From NCBI GenBank assembly GCA_965248915.1, contig OZ252216.1:3162001-3226000 (forward strand): a stretch of DNA of 64,000 nt, read 5' to 3'. The position numbers and the translations under genes are program-made. Position 1 is the stretch's first letter, and each line of letters opens with the position of its first letter. Of the stretch, positions 1 to 8,517 are shown in pieces. The stretch is from CBDFLA01 sp965248915. Its GTDB lineage: Bacteria > Pseudomonadota > Alphaproteobacteria > M2410. Under the pieces are notes generated by a model that ran no database searches, was not told the origin of the DNA, and saw nothing but the letters and a program-made list of their open reading frames with translations.

Positions 1-15
1 TGTAGGAGAACCTCG

Positions 16-285
16 ATGTCGATTAGTGCTGAGCGAAAACAAGAGCTCATCAAAGAATACGCCGCCAAAGATGGCGACACCGGCTCGCCGGAAGTTCAAG
101 TAGCGATCCTGAGCGAACGAATCTCAAATCTTACCGGGCATTTCAAAAGTCACGCCAAGGACAATCACTCCCGGCGTGGATTGATCAAGCTCGTCTCCCA
201 ACGTCGACGCCTTTTGGACTATCTGAAAGAAAAAGACCAAAAGCGCTACGACGAGATCATTAAGCGGCTGAGTCTACGTCGCTAG
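16..285 (+). CDS. rpsO: 30S ribosomal protein S15
   Basis: 89-aa protein, the normal length for S15, a primary 16S rRNA-binding protein of the 30S platform. The sequence starts MSISAERKQELIKEYA and has the family core GSPEVQVAILSERI and LTGHFKSHAKDNHSRRGL followed by VSQRRRLLDYL. The ATG is preceded by TAGGAGAACCTCG, a strong Shine-Dalgarno. The gene lies directly upstream of pnp, the classical rpsO-pnp order. The window begins only 15 bases upstream, so its promoter is not visible. Confidence 0.98.
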   Translation: MSISAERKQELIKEYAAKDGDTGSPEVQVAILSERISNLTGHFKSHAKDNHSRRGLIKLVSQRRRLLDYLKEKDQKRYDEIIKRLSLRR

Positions 286-395
286 TAATCACGCTTGCAA
301 ATTGGGAAAGGAAGACGGTCAAACAGATGAACGGTTTGGCCGGCTTTGTCGTTGGGTAATCTGACGACGCTTGAGGTGAGGTCTTCATGGGGAAG

Positions 396-422
396 GCAAG
401 CCTCGAAAGAGAGGCGTCTTGC
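396..422 (+). promoter_or_regulatory. Stem-loop in the pnp leader
   Basis: GCAAG-CCTC (396-404) can pair with GAGG (411-414) and CTTGC (418-422), with a CGT bulge and a purine loop. It lies 37 bases before the likely pnp start. In enterobacteria the rpsO-pnp leader folds into a hairpin cut by RNase III and used by PNPase for autoregulation. That this hairpin does the same here is inference from position only. Confidence 0.4.
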
Positions 423-458
423 AATACGGTGAGGCGCCAACCATTAAGGAAAGAACGA

Positions 459-2609
459 ATGTTTGATACGAAACGGAAATCGATTGAATGGGGTGGCCGT
501 GAGCTGACCCTAGAAACTGGCAAGGTAGCAAGGCAGGCCGACGGCGCTGTGATTGCCACCTATGGCGATACCACGGTGATTGCAACAGTGGTCGCAGACA
601 GGCAACCCAAACCCGGTCTCGATTTCTTCCCACTGACCGTAAACTACCAAGAAAAGACCTATGCCGCCGGTAAGATCCCGGGCGGTTTTTTCAAACGCGA
701 AGGTCGTCCTTCTGAAAAAGAGACCCTAACATCGCGGCTCATCGACCGCCCGATCCGGCCTCTTTTTGTCAAAGGCTTCAAGAACGAGACCCAGGTAATT
801 ACAACCGTCCTGAGCCACGACTTGGAAAATGACCCAGATATCGTGGCATTGGTTGCAACCTCCGCTGCGCTGACATTGTCAGGACTTCCCTTCATGGGCC
901 CCATAGCTGGCGCCCGCGTCGGTTACTTTGACGGCGAGTACAGGCTCAACCCGCAACTCGACGACATGCCCGACAGCGAGCTGGACCTCATCGTTGCCGG
1001 AACCACCGATGCCGTTTTGATGGTTGAATCAGAAGCCAAAGAATTGTCGGAAGACGTCATGCTTGGCGCTGTGATGTTCGGTCACCGCGAAATGCAAAAG
1101 GTCATCGACTTGATTATCTCTCTTGCTGAAGAAGCAGCAAAAGAGCCATGGGACTTCACCCCGCCAGACTTCTCCGCGGAAGCCGCAAAAGTGCGTGAAC
1201 TCGCTGAAAGCGGACTTCGCGCGGCCTATGCCGAACAAGTCAAACAGAACCGCCAAGAAAAAATCGCCGAAGTACGCTCAACCGTGATGAGCGAACTGGG
1301 AGGCGACGACGAAAGTGCCATTTCTGAATCCATTCTCAAGGATCTCTTCAAATCCGTTGAGGCAGACATCGTCCGCGGCGATATCTTAGATACCTCCAAG
1401 CGGATTGATGGGCGCGACCTCGAAACCGTTCGCCCGATTGTCTCTGAAGTCGGGATGCTTCCAAGGACCCACGGATCCTCGCTCTTTACCCGCGGGGAAA
1501 CCCAGGCGATTGTGGTCACGACCCTTGGCACAGGCGACGATGAGCAATTCATCGATGCTCTGGAGGGGACCTATAAAGAACACTTCATGCTGCACTACAA
1601 TTTCCCACCTTACTCGGTCGGAGAAACAGGTCGTGTTGGCTTTACCGGTCGCCGCGAAGTCGGTCACGGAAAGCTTGCCTGGCGGGCCTTAAAAGCGGTC
1701 TTGCCGTCCAAAGAAGAGTTCCCGTACACCGTCCGCATCGTCTCAGAAATCACCGAATCCAACGGATCATCGTCGATGGCCACGGTTTGCGGTTCGTCTT
1801 TGTCCATGATGGATGCAGGCGTGCCAATCACACGTCCGGTTTCGGGTATCGCCATGGGGCTCATCAAAGAGGGCGACCGTTTCGCGGTTCTCTCAGACAT
1901 CCTAGGCGACGAAGATCACTTAGGCGACATGGACTTCAAAGTTGCTGGGACCGAAGCTGGTGTCACATCACTCCAGATGGACATCAAAATCACCGGCATT
2001 ACCGAGGAAATCATGTCTGTTGCTCTGGCCCAGGCCAAAGGCGGACGTGACCACATCTTGAGCGAAATGGGCAAAGCCCTCGGCGAAGCTCGCTCCGAAC
2101 TGGGTGAATTCGCGCCTCGGATTGAGACCATGCAGATCCCGGTCGACAAAATCCGTGAAGTCATTGGCTCGGGCGGCAAGGTCATTCGTGAGATTGTCGA
2201 AACCACCGGCGCCAAGATCGATATCGGTGATGAAGGGCTGATCAAGATCGCGTCTGCCGATGCCAAATCGATCAACGCCGCCCGTGATTGGATCCACTCC
2301 ATTACGGCTGAGCCTGAAGTGGGTGTGATCTATGACGGCAAAGTCGTCAAGGTTGTCGACTTCGGTGCTTTTGTGAACTTCTTTGGTCCCAAAGACGGCT
2401 TGGTTCACATTTCCCAACTTGCGTCTCAGCGAGTGGGCAAAGTAACCGACGTGGTCAATGAAGGTGATAGCGTCAAAGTCAAACTCATGGGCTTTGATGA
2501 TCGGGGCAAAGTTCGCCTGTCGATGAAAGTCGTCGATCAGGAAACCGGCGAAGAAATCGCTGAGGAACCACGTGAAAGAAAGCCCCGTCGTGAAGAGGCT
2601 GGCGAATAG
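459..2609 (+). CDS. pnp: Polyribonucleotide nucleotidyltransferase (PNPase)
   Basis: Phosphorolytic 3'-5' exoribonuclease and degradosome component, 716 aa from this start. The two RNase PH cores are visible: the first from MFDTKRKSIEWGGRELTLETG, the second around RPIVSEVGMLPRTHGSSLFTRGETQ. They are followed by a KH domain (IPVDKIREVIGSGGKVIREI) and an S1 domain (GKVVKVVDFGAFVNFF, then GLVHISQL). The reading frame is open further upstream to an ATG at 387 that has its own good Shine-Dalgarno (GAGGTGAGG) and would add MGKASLEREASCNTVRRQPLRKER. I chose ATG 459, preceded by AAGGAAAGAACG, because the family normally begins MF(D/N)xK. The gene follows rpsO and ends at a terminator. Confidence 0.97.
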   Translation: MFDTKRKSIEWGGRELTLETGKVARQADGAVIATYGDTTVIATVVADRQPKPGLDFFPLTVNYQEKTYAAGKIPGGFFKREGRPSEKETLTSRLIDRPIRPLFVKGFKNETQVITTVLSHDLENDPDIVALVATSAALTLSGLPFMGPIAGARVGYFDGEYRLNPQLDDMPDSELDLIVAGTTDAVLMVESEAKELSEDVMLGAVMFGHREMQKVIDLIISLAEEAAKEPWDFTPPDFSAEAAKVRELAESGLRAAYAEQVKQNRQEKIAEVRSTVMSELGGDDESAISESILKDLFKSVEADIVRGDILDTSKRIDGRDLETVRPIVSEVGMLPRTHGSSLFTRGETQAIVVTTLGTGDDEQFIDALEGTYKEHFMLHYNFPPYSVGETGRVGFTGRREVGHGKLAWRALKAVLPSKEEFPYTVRIVSEITESNGSSSMATVCGSSLSMMDAGVPITRPVSGIAMGLIKEGDRFAVLSDILGDEDHLGDMDFKVAGTEAGVTSLQMDIKITGITEEIMSVALAQAKGGRDHILSEMGKALGEARSELGEFAPRIETMQIPVDKIREVIGSGGKVIREIVETTGAKIDIGDEGLIKIASADAKSINAARDWIHSITAEPEVGVIYDGKVVKVVDFGAFVNFFGPKDGLVHISQLASQRVGKVTDVVNEGDSVKVKLMGFDDRGKVRLSMKVVDQETGEEIAEEPRERKPRREEAGE

Positions 2610-2656
2610 CACTAAATCTGGCGGCATTTCTCTTGTCCGCTGAACATGATAGGAAG

Positions 2657-2686
2657 AAGTCTCCGCATGGTTGCGGGGGCTTTTTT
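2657..2686 (+). terminator. Rho-independent terminator of rpsO-pnp
   Basis: A 10-bp stem (AAGTCTCCGC 2657-2666 with GCGGGGGCTT 2673-2682, two G-U pairs), a six-base loop ATGGTT and a run of T at 2681-2686. It lies about 50 bases after the pnp stop and directly before the next gene. Confidence 0.88.
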
Positions 2687-2700
2687 CGTAGAGGCGTTCA

Positions 2701-3294
2701 TTGCAAGAGCCAATTCGCGATCTGGAGCGACACGAAGCCAAGCTCATTGGTGATATTGTTGCCGACAGCTTCGCCAGCGACCCAGTGAACCAATGGGCGT
2801 TTAACGGCGTGACGGCCATGAAGCCGACTTTCACCCGTTTCGCTCATTACATCTATCTGCCGCGCGGCTACGGGCATGTCTTCGAGTCCGGCGAGGCTGG
2901 CACTCTCTGGCTGCCTCCAGGGGCTTCCAAAGACACCAATGCCCTAGGCTCGCTCATGGTGGCGGCAGGTGTGGTTCGTCATGGTGGCCTGACGGCCGCG
3001 AAGAATGGCCTCGCCCTTGATGGCTTTCTGAAAAAGAACAAACCGACCGAACCCCATCACTATCTCTTTGCCATCGCGACACGTCCCAAATCTCAGGGCA
3101 AAGGCTTGGGCTCGCGTCTTATGAAAGAAGGGTTGAAGCGCACAGATGCAGATCACTTGCCCGCTTATCTGGAAAGCTCAAAACCTGAAAACGTGCCTTT
3201 TTACGTCAGGTTCGGTTTTGAAGTCATCGAAGAAGTGATCCCGGCCCCCGGTTGCCCGCCCATGTGGCTCATGTGGCGCGAGGCACGGTTCTAA
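2701..3294 (+). CDS. GNAT family N-acetyltransferase
   Basis: 197-aa protein with the acetyl-CoA site of the GNAT fold in its C-terminal half: LFAIATRPKSQGKGLGSRLMKEGL gives the Q/RxxGxG/A signature, followed by PAYLESSKPENVPFYVRFGFEV, the usual strand 5-6 segment where the acceptor is placed. The substrate cannot be inferred. The start is a TTG with TAGAGG six bases upstream; no in-frame ATG lies nearby. It sits immediately after the pnp terminator and overlaps no other good gene; the next gene begins about 70 bases later. Confidence 0.85.
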   Translation: MQEPIRDLERHEAKLIGDIVADSFASDPVNQWAFNGVTAMKPTFTRFAHYIYLPRGYGHVFESGEAGTLWLPPGASKDTNALGSLMVAAGVVRHGGLTAAKNGLALDGFLKKNKPTEPHHYLFAIATRPKSQGKGLGSRLMKEGLKRTDADHLPAYLESSKPENVPFYVRFGFEVIEEVIPAPGCPPMWLMWREARF

Positions 3295-3362
3295 ATTTGT
3301 CAAAGCAGGCACAATTTACTACTGTGTCATTGTTGAAGGGGCGCTCTTCGGGGGAAGGGGAT

Positions 3363-4254
3363 TTGTCAGTAAATCGGTCAAGGGTTTGGGTTACATCCGT
3401 TTGTATGGCGGTTTGGGCAAGTTTTTTGGCTCTGCCGTCTGCGAGTGGCAGATCGGACTTGATCAGCGAGCAAACCATCACGGCCCTACCCAATGGTTTG
3501 ATCATGACCCCCGTTTTGATCAACGGCGCCGGACCTTTTGAGTTTCTGGTCGATACCGGCGCCTCACAATCTGCAATACCGCCAGGGACGCCGCGTGATT
3601 GTCGGTGGTGTTGATGGCATGTTTGAGACGAGCGAACTCATGTTCGATTCCGTTTCGATTGGATCCTTTCAGATGAAGGACATGCGACTGCTTGCCTTGC
3701 CCTCTCAATCCGGCGTTGGTCTCGGTGGGACAGACGGCATTCTTGGTACAGATTTTTGGGCCCTTCACATCGTCGGCTTCAATCTTGATAGGGGCGCCTT
3801 GCGACTTTATCCGCCCAAGGTTGATTTCTTGGCGAACGGCTCTGAAACCTGGGATGTTTTTAAGATGCGGTGGCGAAAACAGGACAACGGTCTTTACGCT
3901 GACATTTTGATCAATGGCGTAAAGGCACGAGCCCTCGTCGACACCGGAGCCTCAACCTCTGGGATAACAAGGGATCTTGCCGCAAAAGCTGGATTTGACA
4001 AAGACGAAGGAGAAGAATCCGTTGTTGTTGGTGTAACCGGCAAGGGATTGAAGACGCGCCTCGTGACCGCTAAATCGATCTCGGCGGGGACCAAAGTCTG
4101 GCACAACGTGCCCATCATCATCGCTGATCGCGATCGATTCGGACACAACACGCAAGTCATCCTGGGAATGGACCTTCTAAGCGAAACCCCCTTCGCCATT
4201 GATTATGGCCGCAATCGCGTCCTGCTGGTCAAGCCGGAATTCTATTCAAGATAG
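3363..4254 (+). pseudogene. Frameshifted two-domain retropepsin-like aspartic protease
   Basis: Two adjacent reading frames together make one exported protein with two retropepsin-like domains. The first frame runs from TTG 3363 (preceded by GAAGGGGA) through a signal-peptide-like segment (VWVTSVCMAVWASFLALPSASG) to the first active-site motif FLVDTGASQSAI, then turns into an unrelated short tail and a stop at about 3612. The second frame picks up at about 3578 with RQGRRVIVGGVDGMFE, continues through GGTDGILGTDFW and holds a second active-site motif ARALVDTGASTSGI, then ILGMDLL. The spacing between the first DTGAS and the following strand is short for the family, so the break looks like a small deletion that is not a multiple of three, near 3572-3585. 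A sequencing error is the alternative. The second frame could still be translated alone, but it would lack export and the first motif. Confidence 0.75.
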
Positions 4255-4279
4255 ATCGATCCGACGAAGCGCTGCACAT

Positions 4280-4993
4280 TCACTTTCGCAAGATCCATCT
4301 GAAATCGCGCCGCCTAAATCTTGTGAAGATGAGGTAGATACCCGAAACAGACAGGATCGTGCCCAGAACGCCGCCGGCGACAATAAGGCCGAGATTGGCT
4401 TGTTTTGATCCGGTGTAACTCATGACATGAAAGGTCGCAAAAGCGCGTCTAACATAACTCGAATTGTGAACCCGTTGATGGACATCACCGCTGTCAGGTG
4501 AGATATAAAGAACCGAGTTTTGTCGATTGTCTAGGTCGACACGCCACGCTGGCAAATCACCCCGGTAGGACAGTGTGTGCTCATTGATGAGCTCAATCTT
4601 TTCAATTGAATAATCTCCTGAGAAGTCTTGCTCGGCAACCTGTCGCGCCAGCTCTTCTGTAAGCGGTGAAAGTTGAAGACCAGTTTGCGCATCAAACAAA
4701 ACCGTCCGCCCATTGTCGAGCCGAACGTCGTAGACGGTGCGGCCCAAGAAGGAACGAAGATGCAAGCGCCGAACCTCACCTTCATCAAAGTGGGCAAAAA
4801 TCGATTGGGGCGTTTCAATCACGGTGCTTTGATCAATGGGTGGGCGTTGATGGTTCCTCTTATAAGTGTCACCAGCCCACCGCTTCGGGAACTCGGCCAA
4901 TATGATACCGCTGATGCACCACAGCAGCATTTGAATACCAAGAATAAGGGCAAGCCATTTGTGAAATTGCCCCATGAGTCTCGCCAGTTTCAT
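4280..4993 (-). CDS. PepSY domain inner-membrane protein
   Basis: 237-aa membrane protein: an N-terminal helix (WLALILGIQMLLWCISGIILA), a periplasmic part with two PepSY-like units (RTVYDVRLDNGRTVLFDAQTG and LPAWRVDLDNRQNSVLYISP DSG-type repeats), then a C-terminal helix (LGLIVAGGVLGTILSVSGIYLIF) ending in a basic tail. PepSY-TM proteins are often found with TonB receptors or siderophore reductases, but the only TonB receptor here is 30 kb away. A Fur-like sequence lies 22 bases upstream. It stands alone on the minus strand. Confidence 0.8.
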   Translation of the reverse strand: MKLARLMGQFHKWLALILGIQMLLWCISGIILAEFPKRWAGDTYKRNHQRPPIDQSTVIETPQSIFAHFDEGEVRRLHLRSFLGRTVYDVRLDNGRTVLFDAQTGLQLSPLTEELARQVAEQDFSGDYSIEKIELINEHTLSYRGDLPAWRVDLDNRQNSVLYISPDSGDVHQRVHNSSYVRRAFATFHVMSYTGSKQANLGLIVAGGVLGTILSVSGIYLIFTRFRRRDFRWILRK

Positions 4994-5014
4994 GGAAAGT
5001 CCTGCGTCAATTCG

Positions 5015-5029
5015 GATGAATTCTCATTC
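5015..5029 (-). promoter_or_regulatory. Fur-like half site upstream of the PepSY gene
   Basis: Read on the minus strand, GAATGAGAATTCATC is an imperfect inverted repeat whose AATGANAAT part fits the Fur box core (AATGATAAT). It is 22-36 bases before the start codon. The right half is weak, so this is only a candidate for iron-responsive control. Confidence 0.3.
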
Positions 5030-5183
5030 TTGTGTCTATTCGGTCGGTTTGACACTGTCAAATGGCGAAAAGCGTTGACGGAACAAGGTTATGGCGGCTG
5101 AATCGTTGCCTTGGTTAGCGGAGCCAGCCTGTGTTAGGTTCGGGTCAAGGATAGCGGTTTGAAGAACGTATTGGGGGAATACA

Positions 5184-5417
5184 ATGGCCTGGCGGTTGTC
5201 GCTACTTGTGAGTCTCTTGTTTTTGGCTGGGTGTGCCGTTCGGGTTCAGCCTGGCATGTCTTTTGTCGAGTTTGAAAGCCGCTGTGCCTCTAAATATCTT
5301 GCGCCGCCAGTGACGATTTCAATGACCCCTGAGCGAGCTGTCTACAAGTGTGGTGACGAGAAGTTTTACTATATCTTTGAAGGCGGGCGTATGGTGGAAA
5401 AACGTCGTGTGAAATAG
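5184..5417 (+). CDS. Small lipoprotein of unknown function
   Basis: 77 aa with a clean lipoprotein signal: MAWRLSLLVSLLFLAGC, lipobox LAGC, acylated Cys at residue 17. The mature part is about 60 residues with two further Cys (SRCASKY and YKCGDEK) that could form a disulphide, and a C-terminal basic end (MVEKRRVK). GGGGGAATACA precedes the ATG. I do not recognise the family; outer-membrane or periplasmic anchoring is implied by the signal only. Confidence 0.7.
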   Translation: MAWRLSLLVSLLFLAGCAVRVQPGMSFVEFESRCASKYLAPPVTISMTPERAVYKCGDEKFYYIFEGGRMVEKRRVK

Positions 5418-5586
5418 CCCTCCTTGGCAAAATGTATCCCACAATCTCAGTCCTTTTCAGGGTCGCATGACACATCTATATATGTGATGCGAAAATCTCT
5501 TGACCGCAGGTCGGTCACGATCCATTCAGGTGAAGTGCTGGTCGCTGCCGTCCGTCTTTAGGCGCGCCAGGGCAAACGGGGAGTCT

Positions 5587-6861
5587 ATGGAAGCCATCTT
5601 TCAACTCGGCATCATTTGGATTGCCGTCTACGTTGCCGTCTTCTTCGCTCAAAAGACTCGACTGACCCCGGTTCTCTTTTATCTCTTCGTCGGCTGTGTC
5701 ATGGTCAATGTGGGCATACTTCCTCACGAGCCAGATCATTTCATTCGGGGTCTTGCTGAGCTCGGCATTATTGTCATCATGTTCGCGCTCGGGTTTGAAG
5801 AAAGCAGTTCAAACTTCATTACCAGCATCAAGCGCAGTTGGGGCATCGCATTTTTTGGCGCACTAGCACCCTTCTTGACCGCTTATGCGGTTGCGGAATA
5901 TTTTTGGGACGACACCAATCTGTCATTGATGTTCGGTCTCACCATGACCGCAACCGCGGTCTCGCTGACCTTGGTGTCTTTGCGGAGCGAGGGGCTTCAA
6001 AAGACCAAGGCTGCGCTTGGTATCATGACATCCGCCGTCCTGGATGACATTGCCTCATTGGCCCTGGTGGCAGTCGTGGTGCCATTGGCAACCGGCGAGG
6101 CGATAGTTTCCGGCACTGGTATTGTTCTCACGATTGGCAAAGCGCTTCTCTTTTTTGTAGTGGTCAGCCTTATTGGAGCGTGGGTTTTTCCTCATAATCC
6201 GAAAGGCCTTCTTGCCAGAATCCCTCTGATCAATCGCTACGGCATCCGGCATATATTGAATTTCGCCCAAGGGGAATACGCAACCCTTACCGTCCTGGCA
6301 ACCGCAGTTTGGGTGGGTTATTTGGCGTACCTCTTTGGGTTCCATCCGGCGATTGGGGCCTATATGGCGGGCCTCCTAATGCGAGAGGAATACTTCCTAT
6401 TCGGCGAAGATCCAGCGGAAAATTATTTTGTCAGTATAAAGAAAACAATCGATAGTATTGCTTTCTCCTGGATAGGTCCGATCTTCTTTGTTCATCTGGG
6501 AACGCAAATCATCATCGAGTGGGAGATTGTGAAATCAGTTATTCCACATACTTTAATACTGACGTCAGGGTTGATAGTCGCTCAAATATCATCGGCGGCA
6601 TTGGCCGCTAAATATACCGGCAACTTTCATTGGCACGAGAGTATGATGATCGGGTTCGGAATGCTCGGTCGCGCCGAGCTTGCTTTCGTGGTCATGGACA
6701 TTGCCTACATTCAGAATCAGATTCTGAATACAGAAGCCTTCTACACACTCATGTTCACCGCCTTCTGGCTCAACGTTGCCGTTCCCATAACCATCAAGCT
6801 TTGGCGACCTTTCTATGATCGAGAAGAAAAGCGCCTCAGAGATTTAGCACCCACTGACTGA
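5587..6861 (+). CDS. CPA2-type cation:proton antiporter membrane protein
   Basis: Very hydrophobic protein of about 424 aa with some 11-12 membrane segments. It has the CPA2/Kef fold signatures: GLAELGIIVIMFALGFEESS, SAVLDDIASLALVAVV (the conserved DD pair), and GFHPAIGAYMAGLLMREEYF. It probably exchanges K+ or Na+ for H+. Start ATG 5587 is preceded by ACGGGGAG at good spacing; an in-frame upstream ATG at 5500 would add 29 hydrophilic residues and is less likely. No TrkA-N (RCK) domain is present, unlike KefB/C, so gating by NAD(H) or glutathione adducts is not expected within this chain. Confidence 0.87.
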   Translation: MEAIFQLGIIWIAVYVAVFFAQKTRLTPVLFYLFVGCVMVNVGILPHEPDHFIRGLAELGIIVIMFALGFEESSSNFITSIKRSWGIAFFGALAPFLTAYAVAEYFWDDTNLSLMFGLTMTATAVSLTLVSLRSEGLQKTKAALGIMTSAVLDDIASLALVAVVVPLATGEAIVSGTGIVLTIGKALLFFVVVSLIGAWVFPHNPKGLLARIPLINRYGIRHILNFAQGEYATLTVLATAVWVGYLAYLFGFHPAIGAYMAGLLMREEYFLFGEDPAENYFVSIKKTIDSIAFSWIGPIFFVHLGTQIIIEWEIVKSVIPHTLILTSGLIVAQISSAALAAKYTGNFHWHESMMIGFGMLGRAELAFVVMDIAYIQNQILNTEAFYTLMFTAFWLNVAVPITIKLWRPFYDREEKRLRDLAPTD

Positions 6862-6873
6862 AGGTCCTGCTCA

Positions 6874-7257
6874 ATGCTCAAAACCTACAAAGGGTCGTGT
6901 CATTGCGGCAAAGTAAAGTTTGAACTTGATGCCGATCTCGATCATGTGCGGGTGTGCGATTGTTCCATTTGCCGTAAACGAGGAGCCCTCAATCACCGAG
7001 TTGAGGATGATCAACTTCGTATCTTGACCCCTCTCGACAGTTTGACTCTCTACGAGTGGCATACAAAAACCGCCGAGGACTATTTCTGTCCGGCGTGCGG
7101 TGTTTTACCCTTCAGAAGGCCCAGAACCTTGACCCAGAAGGAGACTGCCGAAGGCATGGTCGAATTTCAGGGGTGGGCGGTCAATGTGAGGTGTCTTGAG
7201 GGCGTTGATCTGGACAGCATTCCAATCAACAAGGTCTATGGCAAGAAGCTCGACTAA
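6874..7257 (+). CDS. GFA-family zinc protein
   Basis: 127 aa of the glutathione-dependent formaldehyde-activating (GFA/CENP-V-like) fold. Zinc ligands are all present: Cys9 and Cys11 (GSCHCGKVKFEL), Cys28, Cys30 and Cys33 (VCDCSICRKRG), and Cys72 and Cys75 (YFCPACGV). Most members have no proven formaldehyde activity, so only the fold is claimed. It follows the antiporter gene after 12 bases on the same strand and may be co-transcribed. Confidence 0.88.
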   Translation: MLKTYKGSCHCGKVKFELDADLDHVRVCDCSICRKRGALNHRVEDDQLRILTPLDSLTLYEWHTKTAEDYFCPACGVLPFRRPRTLTQKETAEGMVEFQGWAVNVRCLEGVDLDSIPINKVYGKKLD

Positions 7258-7344
7258 AGCAGGGCCTCTCGCGCAAATGGACAAATACCAACATTCCGAA
7301 GTAGTCTTGAGGGGTAGTCACGCCGCCCAAGGAGGATCACAAAC

Positions 7345-7587
7345 GTGAAACGGATCGCATTCTTTTTCGGCATTGCCGTTGCTGTGGCATTGCTCGTATT
7401 CGTCAATGAGGTCAATTTCCTTGGCAACTCTTGCTACTTTGTCGGTGAGCTGCAGTTGGGAGACATATTCACCGGCGAGGGAGGCACGGAGTGTTTGAAG
7501 CCGGGCTATTATTATCTGGCCTGGCTCATTGCAGCAGTCTCAATCGCCTGGGGATTCATCGGTTTTCTTCCCGGCTCACGAAGGTAG
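7345..7587 (+). CDS. Small two-helix membrane protein
   Basis: 80 aa with an N-terminal hydrophobic helix (IAFFFGIAVAVALLVFV), a short loop with two Cys (NSCYFVGEL and GGTECLKPGY), and a second helix (YYLAWLIAAVSIAWGFIGFL) ending GSRR. The GTG/ATG region is preceded by AAGGAGGATCACAAAC, a strong Shine-Dalgarno that supports it as a real gene. No family recognised. It converges on fabI with only 13 bases between the stops. Confidence 0.62.
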   Translation: MKRIAFFFGIAVAVALLVFVNEVNFLGNSCYFVGELQLGDIFTGEGGTECLKPGYYYLAWLIAAVSIAWGFIGFLPGSRR

Positions 7588-7600
7588 AAAATTCATAGAA

Positions 7601-8422
7601 CTAAAGATCGTTCATATCAGGCATGCCGACAATGTTGTATCCGGCATCCACATGATGCACTTCGCCGGTAACACTGGCAGAGAGGTCCGACAACAGATAG
7701 AGCCCCGCCCCACCCACATGATGAAGTTCGGTGGTGTTCTTTAAGGGCGCGTGGGTTTGGTTCCATTTGTACATGGCACGTGCCGATCCAATGGCAGACC
7801 CTGCGAGGGTCCTCATCGGCCCCGCTGAAATCGCATTGACCCGAATGCCTTGTGGACCGAGGTCGCGGGCCAAGTAGCGCACGCTCGCTTCAAGCGCCGC
7901 TTTGGCGACACCCATGACATTGTAATTGGGGATGACACGTTCGGCACCAAAGTAAGAAAGCGTGACCATGGACCCGCCGTTAGGCATCATCTCCGACGCT
8001 CGCCGACAGACATCCGTAAACGAGAAGCAGGAGATATCCATGGTACGCAGGAAGTTGGCCCGTGTCGTGTCGGCGTAACGGCCCTGCAGTTCGTTCTTGT
8101 CGGAAAACGCGATCGCGTGCACTACAAAGTCGAGCTCACCCATCACGTCTTTCAACACGGCAAATATCTTGTCTTGGCTTTCGTCTTCTTCGACATCGCA
8201 CGGTAACAAAAGTGTGGAACCAACGCTTTCAGCAAGCGGCGCGACCCGTTTTCCAAATGCTTCACCTTGATACGTGAAAGCGAGCTCTGCGCCTTGTCGC
8301 CCTAATGATTTGGCGATGCCCCAAGCGATGGAGTGATCATTGGCGACCCCCATGATGAGGCCCTTCTTGCCTTTCATGAGATCCCCTTCGGGAAATAACG
8401 CGTCATTCTTGTCAGAAGCCAT
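7601..8422 (-). CDS. fabI: Enoyl-[acyl-carrier-protein] reductase (NADH)
   Basis: Last reductive step of each fatty acid elongation cycle. About 273 aa: SDR fold with the FabI cofactor motif GLIMGVANDHSIAWG near residue 21, and catalytic Tyr157, Tyr167 and Lys174 in YFGAERVIPNYNVMGVAK (Y-x6-K). Start MASDKNDALF at 8422 matches the family; the frame is open upstream to 8503 but that part has no family resemblance. It is the third gene of the fabA-fabB-fabI run. FabI is the triclosan and isoniazid-type target family. Confidence 0.95.
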   Translation of the reverse strand: MASDKNDALFPEGDLMKGKKGLIMGVANDHSIAWGIAKSLGRQGAELAFTYQGEAFGKRVAPLAESVGSTLLLPCDVEEDESQDKIFAVLKDVMGELDFVVHAIAFSDKNELQGRYADTTRANFLRTMDISCFSFTDVCRRASEMMPNGGSMVTLSYFGAERVIPNYNVMGVAKAALEASVRYLARDLGPQGIRVNAISAGPMRTLAGSAIGSARAMYKWNQTHAPLKNTTELHHVGGAGLYLLSDLSASVTGEVHHVDAGYNIVGMPDMNDL

Positions 8423-8517
8423 GAGATACCCACTCAAGATTTGAAAAAACAAAAGGCAAGGAAGGTCCTCAATAGACCTCCTTGTGTTCATTAGGCGCTC
8501 CAACCTAAGGCGCGCCC

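Noticed and set aside
1968..2834. Long minus-strand open frame opposite pnp
   Set aside because: It lies antisense to the KH/S1 end of PNPase, has no family sense, and mirrors the plus-strand codon bias.
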